The position numbers were made by a program, and so were the translations under genes. This document shows positions 49,831 through 63,574 of a stretch of 64,000 nucleotides of DNA, in pieces. Each line of letters starts with the position of its first letter. Position 1 is the first letter of the stretch. Source of the DNA: Atrina japonica (taxonomy: Eukaryota > Mollusca > Bivalvia > Pterioida > Pinnidae); assembly GCA_030159075.1 (NCBI GenBank), contig BROG01000454.1, positions 173,501-237,500 on the forward strand. Direction: 5' to 3'. A model generated the notes under the pieces. It searched no databases. It saw only the letters and a list, made by a program, of their open reading frames with translations, and had not been told where the DNA came from.

Positions 49831-50450
49831 TATATGGAAAAAGTACCCTGTAAAAAGAAAGACATACAAAACAGATTTTTGTTTTGTTGAACATTCAAAA
49901 TAGAATTATACGAATATCTCAAATTATGCTTCAATTCAAATTTTGAAATTTCTTCGAATACAGTATATGAACTTGCCTTGGATGGTGTTTAGATTCTAGT
50001 ACATAAATCATATTTTACTGCAAAATCATTAATATTTTGCGATGGTTTTATACAAATTTGCGAATGCATCAATTTGTGTATGTACAGGTATAAAATGCTA
50101 GATATATGAATTAACTAACGGGCCCTTTCACGAATTTATGCAAAAAATAATCTCTCACGAAATAAAAATGATTTGCAATTATTTACGTCATCAATGTACG
50201 CGTTTAGTATCTATCCTGTTACCCTCCTTTTTATATATAAATTCATATAGTCTTAATTAATCGCCCTTGTTAGAATTTTGAGGCACTTTTAAAATATGTT
50301 ATTTCATCACATGCCCTGGGCTTCACTTGAAGTTCAATTTTGGATAATCCCTTTTGATGTTTTCTGTTTAAAGTATTAAACATTTTCACAGGTCAGACAT
50401 AAAATACTGTCATTGCGCAAGTCAGAAATGGTATCTGGTAATTTTACATA

Positions 50451-50765
50451 GGTATTAGCTGTGTTTTGTTTTTAATTTTCTTTTCTGATTTACTACTTAG
50501 ATTTATATATAAACCAAAAAAAAAAAAGATATACGAAGGCATAAAGATGATTAAATTACTATATATTTTGTGAAAATTGCTTGAAAAACCTAGTTTGGCA
50601 ATTATTCACTTGCAATGGATTAATTCAATCTTACTTTTTGTATATGTATACCACAGTGGACCTGACCTTATCTTCACAAAATATATAGGAATATAAGATT
50701 TTAGTGTCTTTGGATATCTACTTTTGTTATCATGTATTAACCTAAAAGTAGTAAAAAGGAATGAT
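50451..50765. repeat. Dispersed repeat 'R300', copy 3
   Basis: Direct repeat of 49481-49830, about 970 bases apart, well conserved between 50590 and 50690. Probably a local duplication. Confidence 0.85.
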
Positions 50766-50773
50766 TTAGAAAA

Positions 50774-50855
50774 ATGCCGCTTTAAGACACCCTTCTAAGA
50801 CACCCCTTTAAGACACCCTTTCAAGATCTCCCTTTTAGACACCCCTTTAAGATGG
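50774..50855. repeat. Short minisatellite, 'taagacaccccttt'
   Basis: Five to six degenerate units of 14-18 bp (aagacacccttc / aagacacccctt / aagacacccttt / agatctccctt / agacacccctt). Confidence 0.85.
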
Positions 50856-51634
50856 TCTAATTTCATATCTTACTTAATCTGGCTTTTTGTCTGTATATAT
50901 ATGTATATAGTTCTTTTTTTGTTATTGCATAAGTACAAGTATAAAAATTAGAAAAAATCGATTTTCTTTTCTTTTCTTATTTTCTTATTTTTTTGCGGGG
51001 GGGGGGTAATCGCTGATGATATGTCGATTCCGTTATGTTAAAATGTTTGATATTGTTTTTGGTCAACTGTTCTTGAAATGTTCCATTTCCGCATTCATAC
51101 TCTTTTGATGACATGCATTAGGACAAAACAAAGATTTCAACAAAAGTGATACGTGTAAGTGATATCCACTTAAAGTACAGTTTTCTTTCAGATATGAAAC
51201 ATATGACAAAATGCATATAAAAAATTTAAAAAAAGTGAGTGACACTTAATCACATACAGAATCTATAAATCAAAACCAAAATAATGATGAAATATGTGTG
51301 AACAGTTTCTCTATTGACCTTTGACCTTAGTCTTGCATATGCATTACTTATGTAAACAGCTGATTTGTTAAATGGCTCTTAAACTCTCGTTGAAATTGAT
51401 GTCACATTGCACATGCATTTAATTATATGTTTGCTTAATGATTTCCGAGAACTGAAGAAATATGGTAATAAAAAAACTCATAAAATGAAATCAAATCCAA
51501 TTCAAGATACATATCAAAGTATTTCATAAATCATGTGAAATTTACTATTTTCATCGCCTAAGTCTTTCAAATTAATTCCTTGTAATGATATATAATACGT
51601 ACCTCCACTCTTACTAGGCTACCATTTTTATCAG

Positions 51635-51636
<2 letters not shown>
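50856..51636. other. No feature seen
   Basis: AT-rich, with a G10 run near 50997. Confidence 0.45.
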
Positions 51637-51680
<44 letters not shown>

Positions 51681-51975
51681 TAATCTTAATGATAATGATG
51701 ACGATAATGAAAATGATAACAATAATGATAATAGCATCAACAATAACAGAAATAAATAGCAATGCAATAATAATAATGATAACAATAATGATAATAATAA
51801 CAATGATAGTAAATAATAATAATTATTATAACAATGATAATGATTATAATAATAATGAATATAATTTTAATGTTATAACAATAATCATCATCATCATTAC
51901 TATCTGTTATAGCGGTTATCATTATTCTTTTTTTCATTATTATCATTATTATTATTATTATTATTATTCTTATTC

Positions 51976-52013
<38 letters not shown>

Positions 52014-52096
52014 GTTATTGTTATTATTATTACTGTTATTATTATTATTATTTTTTTTTTTTTCATTATTATTATTATTATTATTATAATTATTGT

Positions 52097-52168
<72 letters not shown>

Positions 52169-52195
52169 AAGTAGAAGTAGTAGTAAAAGTAATAA
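51637..52195. repeat. (AAT)n / (ATT)n / (AGT)n triplet region
   Basis: AAT units with AAC/GAT variants 51640-51860, ATT units 51945-52100, AGT units 52097-52190. Long Leu/Ile/Tyr ORFs on both strands are artefacts. Confidence 0.95.
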
Positions 52196-52199
52196 CAAC

Positions 52200-52815
52200 A
52201 GCATCAGCAACATAAATAGTAGTACTGGAAGAAGAAGCAGCAACAGCAACAACAGTAATAGTAGTACTGGAAGTAGAAGCAGCAGCTGCAGCAGCTAAGG
52301 AAATAGTAGTATGGAAGTATTAACAACAGCAGCAGCAACAGTAATAGTAGCATCGGAATAAGTAGCAGCAGCAACAACAGTAATAGTAGTACTGGAAGTA
52401 ATAACAGCAACAGTAGCAACAGTAATAGTAGTACCGGAAGTAGTAGCAGCAGTAGCAAAAGTAATAGTAGTACCGGAAGTAGTAGCAGCAGCAGCAACAG
52501 TAAAAGTAATGCTGCTGGAAGTAATACCAGTAGCAGCAACAGTAATAGTAGTACTAGAAGTAGTAGCAGCAACAGTAATAGTAGTACTGGAAATAGTAGC
52601 AGCAGTAGCAACAGTAGTAATAATAGTACTGGAAGTAGTACCATCAGCAGCAACAGCAGTAGTAGTACTTGAAGTAGTAGCAGCAGCAACAGTAATAGTA
52701 GTACTAGAAGTAGAGAAGCAGTAGCAACAGTAGTAGTAGTACTGGAAGTAGCAGCAGCAGCAGCAACAGTAATAGTAGTACTGGAAGTAGCAGCAGCAGC
52801 AACAATATTTGGAGT
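52200..52815. repeat. 33-bp minisatellite built of AGT/AGC/AAC triplets
   Basis: About 18 units of the form gtagcagcagcaacagtaat-agtagtactggaa. Every unit is a multiple of three, so one minus-strand frame stays open for 233 codons (52905-52204: Thr/Ala/Ser text, then poly-Leu). The Leu part shows it is not a real coding region. Confidence 0.9.
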
Positions 52816-52889
52816 CGTACTAGTTGTTGTTGCAGCTGTTGTTGTTGCAGTAGAAAAGACTGCGACAATTGGTATAACCTTCACTATTT

Positions 52890-52949
52890 CCACAATAACT
52901 ACCACTTTTACTTATGCTACTATCACAAGTGAAAACGGAAGATGAATAT
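52890..52949 (-). repeat. Inverted copy of the 21.09-kb module
   Basis: The reverse complement reads 'attcatcttccgttttcact' then 'tgtgatagtagcataagtaa' and 'aagtggtagttattgt', matching 21085-21140 with few changes. Both copies abut AGT-type arrays. Confidence 0.85.
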
Positions 52950-53028
52950 TTTTTTATCATTGACCTATGTCTAAAAAACGATAAATATGATAAAATTAAC
53001 AATGACTATAATAACAAAATAGAAAAGT

Positions 53029-53030
<2 letters not shown>

Positions 53031-53102
<72 letters not shown>

Positions 53103-53130
53103 TGATGATGATAATAATAATAATAAAAAT
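53031..53130. repeat. (AAT)n array
   Basis: AAT units with a short GAT block near 53099-53110. Confidence 0.95.
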
Positions 53131-56100
53131 AAAAGTAGAATTTGTCTCATTTTAGTCTTTCGAAATAAAATCCGTTTAGTTTTTTTATTTATTCTTAACA
53201 AAATGTCGTTATTACAGATGTCTTGCCGAAGCAGGTCGTAACGCATGTATCTCCCCAATGCCGTAAATGAGATTGACGTGTAACATGGTTTGCGGTAGGT
53301 CGTTATTTTTTTATATTTCTCTTATTCATTGATATCTTCATTCTTTTAATCGTGTGATGTTTTTATTCATCAGAACGTTCTGATAAGTGTAAGATGGACC
53401 GCTGTGGTTGTCGAAATTTTGTCTTAGAAAACACGGTCTTCACTAGATATAATCATGTTTCATTTAATTGCTAATTTTCTTTCAGAGAATATATCTTCCA
53501 TATCTGCTTGTTTCTAAATTACTATAAGTCTTCTTCTCCTTTAAAATGTGGTCGATGTATCAAGTAATGCTCTAAATCTTTTTATTTTGAATCATATGAT
53601 CAAAATAGATTTATGAGCCGTTTGAAGGAAAGAGCGCTCATAAATTGGCGTTATGTACTGTTATTGCAATTTAATAAAAAGCCCCTTATGACTGTTTTAC
53701 ATACGTAAATCAAACAGTTACTTATACATCAGATATCTAGTAAATATATAATGTTGCAAGAAATGCATACTTACTTTTATCGTATTCCTCTTAATCTTCA
53801 CTGTATTTTGATTCGTTTGACGTATTAATAAAGTAGTCATCTTCCTACCAAATATGACAAATTATTGAACCTAATCATATATATAGCAACTATCAGTACA
53901 AAGTCCCTTACCACATATGTCTCTTGTGTACGACTATGACGTCATAACTGAATATTTCTTTCATTTTTAACCTTTGGTTAACAATTCACCATTGTATGTA
54001 GTTTGCGTCAACTGATGACGTCACATCAACCTGATATATCAATATTATATAAACCCATCGTCATTGACTTTTATTCATTTTTGAGACTTCTAAATGTCAA
54101 GATGGTTTTCAATTTTCAACCATTTTGAGGAAATTTTTATTTTTCGTGATGAGAATGTTTGTGGTAGTATTTGTTATACCAATACCAATATGTTGAATGA
54201 TAATTGTTTGGTGGTCATTCTATACATACGGCGATAACTGTGATCCTGTAACTTTGGAACTCAAAATGGTACACAATACCGGAAAATGGCGTTAAGAAAC
54301 AATAAGTTACTTTGACAACGTCTAAGATTTTTACGTGAATCTGTATCATTTCGCGATACAACATTACAACCCATACCTATCATTAAAGATATACTATAAT
54401 ATCCATATAAATTATGCCTTGATACTAATATTTTCATATTTGATTATATAGTACTTTCACTGACATAGAGATAAAACACTGAGGTCAAAACATATAGTTT
54501 CCTAACTAAAGTATATTTAGAATTATAAAATTGAGATAAATAATGCTAATTGCTAAAATGTGAATGTTCTTATTTTTTCTCGCTATGTCTTTACTCAAAT
54601 TGTTTCTTGAATGCCAGTTTTTGTTTTATAGTGCATATCCGGTAGCTCTTAGAATCAAGTTACCGTTGCCCCCTCTTTTGTCTACAATCTACACGTCGTT
54701 TTCCCGTTAAATGGATTATCTGTTAGATCTCTGATTCTAATTTTTTCTGGGATTTGTATAAACAAAGAATATTTGACTATTTATTTACAATCTTGTTTCC
54801 GAATGAATGTAATTGTGGTCGGAATGACCTGCCTCATCCCGTATTTAAATATATCTTCTCTTTCATTGCCCATATGTGTTAAAATTAAATTTGTCATCCC
54901 TTTCCCGTGTTCGTGCCATGTCTATATTTCTTAGCAAAAATTAAGAAACCATAATATGACGTGAACTGATGAAAATTGTCGCTTAAAAACATTATGATTT
55001 AATAAACTGAAAGTATATTACATTCTATAAATATTTGTTTAGCTAAATCGATTTTAGGTTTAGGCATACTTGTAGTTTGTCATTTCAAACTGCCATAAAT
55101 TTAGAATTAAGATTCATTCATATCTAATTGATAGAAAAATCAATGAGTTAAATTTACATAATGATTTGATGCTTCTATACTTACATGATAACGAATCTAT
55201 ATAAACAATATCACAATTTTAATTCTAACCACTTATATTACTAAATAATTCGTTAAATATCTTTCCAATGGTTGTTTTTATTATCCTTGTTCCTACCAGG
55301 TACAAAAGTCATCAAATTTACTCAGTACTCCAGCTCCGCTGTTATTTCATTATTTAAATTAAACAGTTGTTGGTAAACATATTGGAGGTTACAGATTAGG
55401 AAACGCATTATTAATTTGTTTCTATCCACATTAATACATTAGGTCAAATGCATCATTTTCTGATATAAATGGCAAATAATTGAGTATAGTGTTCAACATT
55501 TGAGTATGTACTCATACCTATTTCATATTTCTGACCTTTTCTTCAATTAGGCAATAATAACGTAATTAAAGTTATCATAATTACATTTGTATGCAATATA
55601 AATTCAGAAATTTTCTGCTACGGCACAAATTTCTCGTGATTTAAGAAAGAAATCATTAAAAAAGGCGAGTATTAAAATGGAGTACACGTGGTTACTTCAC
55701 GTCCGAGCCAGATGTTGAAATTGTTATACAATGTTGATATAACTCTTCGCTATTTCTTTTTATTATTTTCAATTATTTTTTAATCATCTGCTTAGTATTG
55801 GTGGTTCAAAATAATTAGTGAAATTTACATGTAAAATTTCTAAAAATTACGAAAAATATCGATTTCCTAATTTGCATATTTGTAAAATGAAAATGATGTT
55901 ATTTTCTTATGAGGGATTTGATATATCGCCAGCTGAAATACTGGAATTAAAAAGAACGCAAATTATCAAACATGATCGTTTAGATTAAAAAGGAGTTTTG
56001 TCTTTTGAATCTCCACGATGTTTTCAAGTTTTGTGCTGAATGGATGAACTGAAATATCTTAATTAAAATTATTGCTTAGAAAGGTAGAAATAATTTGTTA

Positions 56101-56261
56101 TTTAACAATATACATTAAATTTCGGCATTCATTTGGTTTTTGTTATAAACTTTAGACTCTTGTTGAATGCTGAAAACGATCGCAATGGATGGAGTAATCA
56201 GTAAAATGGCGGCATATCTTACTTAGTAAAATACCGATGCTTTTTTCATTCTTTCGTTCAT

Positions 56262-56264
<3 letters not shown>
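53131..56264. other. No gene seen; paired TGACGTCA sites
   Basis: The longest repeat-poor stretch of the window. Two perfect CRE palindromes lie 79 bases apart (53937-53944 and 54016-54023), with 'ttggttaacaa' between them. No ORF above chance. Confidence 0.45.
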
Positions 56265-56293
<29 letters not shown>

Positions 56294-56300
56294 TTTATTA

Positions 56301-56359
<59 letters not shown>

Positions 56360-56361
56360 TA
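56265..56361. repeat. (ATT)n array
   Basis: About 31 ATT units with two TTT variants. Confidence 0.97.
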
Positions 56362-56599
56362 TATATGCAAGTCATTTTGCGTTATGAAAAGACGGCGATA
56401 GAGAGACAGAGAGTACAGCAAAGAGCAAAAATTCCATACACAGGCTCATGGATATAAAACCTTTGTGTTAGATTAACAAAATTAAGTAAAATATTTCTGG
56501 TGTAACTTTGATTGACACCTAGTGTGGGAACACGTGTAGAAATATCTATAAAACGTTACACAAATCTATCATTTCCATCAATAGATACTATCCCAAACG

Positions 56600-57100
56600 C
56601 TTCGATTATACCCAGGAAAGCGTCATGCTTTTGGCGTCATTGTTAACTTTATATGTTTTGTATGTCAGTGTTTAATCAATATATCAGTGTGTCACAAGTA
56701 GTTCTGGAGCGTCAGAGGTATTTTACACTATACTATGATGCGTCATACAGAGTAATCGGAGACAGTATGAACACTTTGTTTAATCAGTGCGTTATATTGA
56801 GATATAAATAGATAGGAATTCAAATAAATGTATTTTGCGTCAAAACTTAACTATGATGTAGATACAAATAATAATAAAATAAAGAGAAATTCATGTAAAT
56901 ACTTTTGCGTCAAAATTGAAATATCAGGTAAATGAAAATTCATGTAAATGCATTTTTGCATCATCATGGGACAAAACCTTTAAACTCATAGCGTGATATG
57001 TCAAGAAATAATATAAGAATTGGCATAATTGCGTCCGAGTATGTATGACTTTATGAAATATGCGTCAAAATCGAGTTATGATAGAGATATGTTTGTACTT
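56600..57100. promoter_or_regulatory. Cluster of seven GCGTCA words
   Basis: GCGTCA on the plus strand at 56620, 56634, 56709, 56740, 56837, 56907 and 57062, the last three followed by AAAA. The 56837 and 56907 occurrences sit in a degenerate ~70-bp tandem pair ('aattcatgtaaat..ttttgcgtcaaaa'). May be a minisatellite remnant or a clustered half-CRE (TGACGC) array. Confidence 0.4.
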
Positions 57101-57880
57101 GAAAGTGACATGTAGAAGAAAATACTTTGTGGTGTCTATGTGTCAGATGGTGATAACTTGGTCGGGTAAAGATGATATTTACAATAGCGTTACACAAAAG
57201 TGTATGTGATACAACAAGTATAATGATTGATTAAACATAACATACTTATAAAATCTGACATCAGCATTATGATCGTTAAAATGACGTTGTTGGTTCGGAC
57301 AACTCTCATTGCCTCAACATTAATGCTAATTTATAACAAGATAGACTAAGTGGATGTCAGAATGTTTCCCCGAGTTATACCCTATATCATGGCAATTAAG
57401 CATGACATACTTAACATTATACTTGAATTTCATACAACGTCATGAAGTGTGACATGTCTAATGTTAGCAACAAGAAATACATCGGGTGTGTAACAAGGGT
57501 ATTTGTTGCGGAACTTTTCCTGGCGGTATAGGGTTTTCCTACTTATTGGCTTCTTTCCGATTCATTGGCGGCTTGCTATCCTTTTGTATAAAATCAGCTA
57601 TTGATACTTATCACCAAGATGGTAATTGACATCAAGATGTTACTAAACAGAATCTGAGTGATGGGCATTTAAATATTTTATTGTGAAGAAAAATCCGACT
57701 ATGCTGCTAATGATTACCGGTGTGTTTTCAACGTTATTATAAACATAAAAAAACTCTTTAAAATAAAATCGGAATTTTTTGCTAATGCAACATCACTTCA
57801 AATTTATTATTGTTGTTATTATTGTAGGTAACATTATATCATAAGTGATATGATTGTTATTATTGATGCAACAGTAACAA
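57101..57880. other. No feature seen
   Basis: Unique-looking DNA. Confidence 0.5.
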
Positions 57881-57887
57881 CATTACC

Positions 57888-58999
<1,112 letters not shown>

Positions 59000-59306
59000 T
59001 TTTGATGCAGTATGTAATTTATAAGTTTATAAGTCGCAATTTAAAAGTGTTTCAATTTATATTATTTTTGTAATTTACATTTTATGTTCATTTTATTATT
59101 TCATTTCATATATCTAAATTATTTTCTTAAAATTGTTTTTGATGAATAACTGGCAAGATAATTAAAATGGTAATTGTTCTCATCCAATTACTTTAATTCA
59201 GAAAATGTGTAAATATCTAAATTCTTATATATTTATATTGTCTTATAAAAATGATAACATATTAATATTAATAACATTAATAATATTAACCATCATCATT
59301 GTTATT
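59000..59306. other. No feature seen
   Basis: AT-rich spacer. AATAAA on the minus strand at 59097-59092 is a remote alternative poly(A) signal for Msx. Confidence 0.4.
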
Positions 59307-59310
59307 ATCA

Positions 59311-59382
<72 letters not shown>
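59307..59382. repeat. (ATT)n array
   Basis: About 25 ATT units. Confidence 0.97.
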
Positions 59383-60072
59383 ATACAAAAACAATGAAAA
59401 TAGTAATAACGATTATAAAAGTAGTGATAAAATACAAAAAAAAAAAAGAATAAGTAAATGAGAAAAATATCAATAAATAAAAAAGTAAAATGAATAAATA
59501 GATAGTCTTCATTCACAGGAATATTTTGTCCAAGATATTTGGGATTGGAATAAAACTCACTGACGCATATAATTTCTCTCACTTTTAATGACTTCTGATA
59601 TAAAGGTATTCATAATGACAACGTGGAATAAAGAATACCGTAATTCAGTATTCTTCCTGTAAATTCTATAAATAACCTATATGCAATATACTTATCATAA
59701 AAACAAATAATCGGTCTCTTTGTTGTGTCGTCCAAACAAGACTGAAACACTGAAACAGATGAACATTGAAATTGATCCACTACTTTGTGAAATAACACTT
59801 ACTGAAACTGTTAGATTGAAGTCATGGGGAACTTCTAAACCTTTTGGCACTAACGTGTATATTTGCCATGATAAAACTGGTCATTTGCAATGATAAAACT
59901 GATCATTTGCCATGATCGTTTTTTTTCTATACTTCGTCGTCACACATGGTACATACTTTCTTTGTTTCCCTTTTGTCAAACGAATCTTATGTTGCAAAAA
60001 AGAACGTCCAAGTTTCGTTTTCTGAAGTAACTGGTCCAAAATGACTGTAAAGCACGAATTGATTGAAATTAA
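59383..60072 (-). other. Msx 3' flank / probable 3' UTR
   Basis: Sequence after the Msx stop. No AATAAA is seen on the minus strand in the first 900 bases. The nearest variant is ATTAAA at 59589-59584, which would give a 3' UTR of about 0.5 kb. It contains a short direct repeat near 59865-59915 in which 'catttgc(c)a(a)tgat' recurs three times. No gene is seen. Confidence 0.35.
59584..59589 (-). terminator. Candidate poly(A) signal ATTAAA for Msx
   Basis: ATTAAA on the minus strand 484 bases beyond the stop codon. It is the second commonest animal poly(A) hexamer but frequent by chance here. Confidence 0.2.
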
Positions 60073-60537
<465 letters not shown>

Positions 60538-60697
60538 TTATATATCATCTAACAGTCGTTTCATTCAATTCGTCTATAGTCTTAAGGGTAACTCTGTAAA
60601 TTGGCGCGAAATATGGCGTGGTTTATTAATCATTGTACATCATCAAGTTATCTATAATAACCATACAGACCTCAGTATAATTGCACAATGACCAGTT

Positions 60698-60713
60698 TCA
60701 CTTAATTAAGTGA
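60698..60713. promoter_or_regulatory. 16-bp palindrome TCACTTAATTAAGTGA
   Basis: Two head-to-head CACTTAA words sharing a central AATT, in the Msx intron about 195 bases before exon 2. CACTTAA resembles NK2-type homeodomain sites and TAATTA is a general homeodomain core, so homeodomain dimer binding is conceivable. This is inference from motif shape only. Confidence 0.3.
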
Positions 60714-62133
60714 CGAAATCTGAATCTAGTCATCTACGTTAGTATATGCACTATGGACTTATCAGTATGTACACTGGTCATCTGGTATTGCTCTGGCCTG
60801 CCAGCGGCCATACAGTTTTGATATGAGCATTGAAAACTGCTTTAGACATTAATACTGGCTAATTAGACGCTCTTATCGGTCCACTTAGTCTTAATATTTC
60901 TATGACTTTATTGAAATTAATTATAGAAACACTTAATTTGATACGCGCGCTGACGGATGGAAGCGATAAGCGAATAATATTCCATGAAAACGATATCCTG
61001 AGATATCTGTCTGACAGCTCCTGAACCAGTATTAAATGATTATTCCAACTTAACAGCAATCTTATCTTAATTGTTCTTAATTTACTTGAAATAAATTTAC
61101 CTACATCCAAACATTAGTCATTAAAATCTGTAGAATCCCGCTTTTTCATAAAAAATAATTCTAATATTTATGATAAAAATAAACTTACGCATAACCACAA
61201 TGAATTGAAAAATATGAGTTATATTTTATATATATGTCATGTTCTATGCCTTGAAGTTTGTGTATTTATATTTTAACATTATAATACAAAATACCATTAA
61301 TTTTCAGATTAGTTTGAACCCTATATGGATGTAATAATTCGTTATATCTATCTGTGCATTTTCATAACATAAAAACTAAAATAAACTTCGAATTCTTAAT
61401 ACTTCTATTTCATTTACGGTCATCTTATATTTGTCTTTCGCCTTTTATATTCTATTATTTATTTATTTTTATATTACCGTAAAATTGACTGACTTTGTCA
61501 TGATTCACATGTTCGAATGGAAGCTAATTGCTGTAGTGCACTTGATTGTTCAATGTTAAGTTGCAGAATTAATCAATAAACTGCTTATATTTCGATTATC
61601 TTTAAACACTTGAGGTTTTATGTAGCTTTTGACGGGCCGTGTCGTCCCATGTCACACAGAAGTGTGTGATGTAACAAATGAGACAACACATGTAGCATTG
61701 AAATAACAAAGACAAACAGTTAATAATGATATAGGCAGCAATAGATAGCTATCTGCCCTAACATACAATGTTTATCTAGTTGTTTTAGAATGATAATAAG
61801 ACTCTTTGTCTGTGTGATTTAGACAAATAGAGTAAACGAAAATTGCGATAAAATCAGTACTTTTTAAGTCATTCTTGAGGGACAAATGAAGAATAAAGAT
61901 GTAAACAATTGTGATGAATTTTACAGAAATAAAAATCGCTTTTAGGTATATAAGAGCATTGGAAATTTACGAAAGAAATCAAGTTTTACATTTATTTCAG
62001 AACAATTAAGATTAGGATTTAACGGCTTCAAACATAATTGATTATAAATTATTAGAAAAGGAAAATAAACAATAGACATGAATATTTGTAACGTGGAGGA
62101 AATATTTCAGCTCCCTATTATCTTAATCCTAGC

Positions 62134-62193
62134 TATTTCTGCTATATTCTTTAATAGAGGTTTAGAATCTTAGTAAAGAATATAGCAGAAATA
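62134..62193. repeat. Perfect 20-bp inverted repeat with 20-nt loop in the Msx intron
   Basis: Arms 62134-62153 and 62174-62193 are exact reverse complements (TATTTCTGCTATATTCTTTA) around a 20-nt loop. Pairing stops at once outside the arms (C against A), so there is no extended lower stem as in a typical pri-miRNA. It could be a small foldback element, a structured intronic RNA or a cruciform. Confidence 0.85.
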
Positions 62194-62276
62194 ATTTTAT
62201 AGAAAATACTATTCTCAAAATTTTATATCATGTTTAGAATGACTGGAAAATAGACTAGGGAGATAATGAAGATGTG

Positions 62277-62278
<2 letters not shown>

Positions 62279-62355
<77 letters not shown>

Positions 62356-62358
62356 GTG
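62279..62358. repeat. (AT)n(GT)3 microsatellite in the Msx intron
   Basis: About 36 AT units then 'acatatgtgtgt'. Confidence 0.95.
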
Positions 62359-62904
62359 TGTAACCTTTATGAAGATTTTAATTATATTTTGAATGTTTTA
62401 AATTGTAGGTATTTGGACGTCTGTAGCTGCGTAATTACACCGGAGGTTAAGAAGTACACGTTTCTTTTCATATTCAATATCAGAATCATTTGATGTTTCT
62501 ATGATGTGTTTGATTTTTGTATATATACGGGAAGACGCGATAACTTATTGTGGATTTATGAGGCGTGTAAACACCTTTTTGTGTTGAGCAAAAGTAAAGT
62601 AGAACATGAAAAGCCACGCTCCAGGGTACTAGTCAATTTAACATATATTTATCTAGAAATTATATTCTTTATTTCCATAAAATTTTATGAAATAAAGAGA
62701 GAACAAAGCAATTTTGCGCCGTCTCGATAAGCGCGTATTTATCGCATTTCTATCTATGAATATCATTATCAATTGGACTTTTTATAACTCTACAACTTAT
62801 TTTCAGTTTTTAAAATGATTTTTATTACCTGTATTTGATTTAAATAAATCCAAAATTCACTTAATTGGTTTTGTTTTGCAATGTGACGAGAGACTGAAAC
62901 CTAC

Positions 62905-63373
62905 CTTTTGGAGGGGTTAAACTGGACCCAGCTATCCATGGGAAAGAGGTCGTTGTGTAAAATCCGCTCCATCGGTCACTCCCGACATGGGACATTAGTG
63001 ATGATGGAACACTGGGTGTACCTTGTGAATTCCTTACGAGTGTGTGTTGCTTATTTAAAATTCCATCCATACTAAATGGTCCCATTGAAGACGTTCCTAG
63101 TTTCGGTTGTTCATGAAAACTGTCGTCTGAACTCACAGAATTCGGAGAATTTGTATCCTCTCTATCCGGAGTGTTTTTACATTTTTCCGACAACATAGAG
63201 TCAACACTAAATTTTAAAACCTGTTTCTGAGTTGATGGTAAAGAACTTTTTGGAGAAGAGTCCGGAGATTTTTCCGGTGAACACTCATTGTTTACACATT
63301 CCAAGTTTCGCTGTGTTGGACTCAGTTTGCTGAAGGCAGAGTTAGAGCTTGCTGTTAATGCTACAGGATGCAT
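62905..63373 (-). CDS. Msx: Msx homeobox gene, exon 1 (residues 1-156)
   Basis: First coding exon of a homeobox transcriptional repressor of the Msx (muscle segment homeobox, NK-like) family, which acts in the nucleus. The ATG at 63373 has A at -3 (AAGATG). The exon encodes 156 residues plus one base, ending AAAAG|GTAGGT, a strong donor; reading on into the intron adds 14 residues and stops. Residues 55-61 (FSVDSML) and 100-106 (FSMDGIL) both fit the EH1 Groucho/TLE-binding pattern F-x-[IVM]-x-x-[ILM]-L. Between and before them the chain is rich in Ser, Pro and Asn and probably disordered. A conserved-looking FPWI lies at 144-147, shortly before the splice. Phase 1 joining to exon 2 regenerates an Ala codon and keeps the frame. 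The identity comes from exon 2; the EH1 motifs and an intron just upstream of the homeobox agree with known Msx gene structure. A further 5' non-coding exon cannot be excluded. Confidence 0.93.
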
Positions 63374-63423
63374 CTTTAGAATAAATAAATTGATAAACTT
63401 TCAAATATGCATAATCAAACTCT

Positions 63424-63431
63424 TATTTATA
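63424..63431 (-). promoter_or_regulatory. TATA-like box upstream of Msx
   Basis: TATAAATA on the minus strand, 51-58 bases before the Msx ATG. A start site about 25-30 bases downstream would leave a short 5' leader of roughly 20-30 nt. The match is good, but such words are common in DNA this AT-rich, so it is a candidate only. Confidence 0.3.
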
Positions 63432-63566
63432 ACGAACAATAGTTAACGCGTCGCAAATATAATTCCTTACAGTTTCTTAAGTGTCCGGCAATAAGTCAAA
63501 CTTACAACTGAATTGATACAGTTTGAAACGAGGGGGTGTTACTTTTCGTATGTATGATCTCGGAAG

Positions 63567-63574
63567 TGACGTCA
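63567..63574. promoter_or_regulatory. Perfect CRE palindrome TGACGTCA near Msx
   Basis: TGACGTCA within the longer palindrome GTGACGTCAC (63566-63575), about 195 bases upstream of the Msx start codon. This is the consensus CREB/ATF site and can be bound by other bZIP dimers. Position suggests a proximal promoter element; function is inferred. Confidence 0.4.

Noticed and set aside
52204..52905. 233-codon Thr/Ala/Ser then Leu-rich ORF, mucin-like at first sight
   Set aside because: It is the open frame of a 33-bp triplet-based minisatellite; other frames are open too and the C-terminal part is poly-Leu.
62506..62730. 74-codon plus-strand ORF within the Msx intron
   Set aside because: Antisense to an intron, no family features, length within chance.
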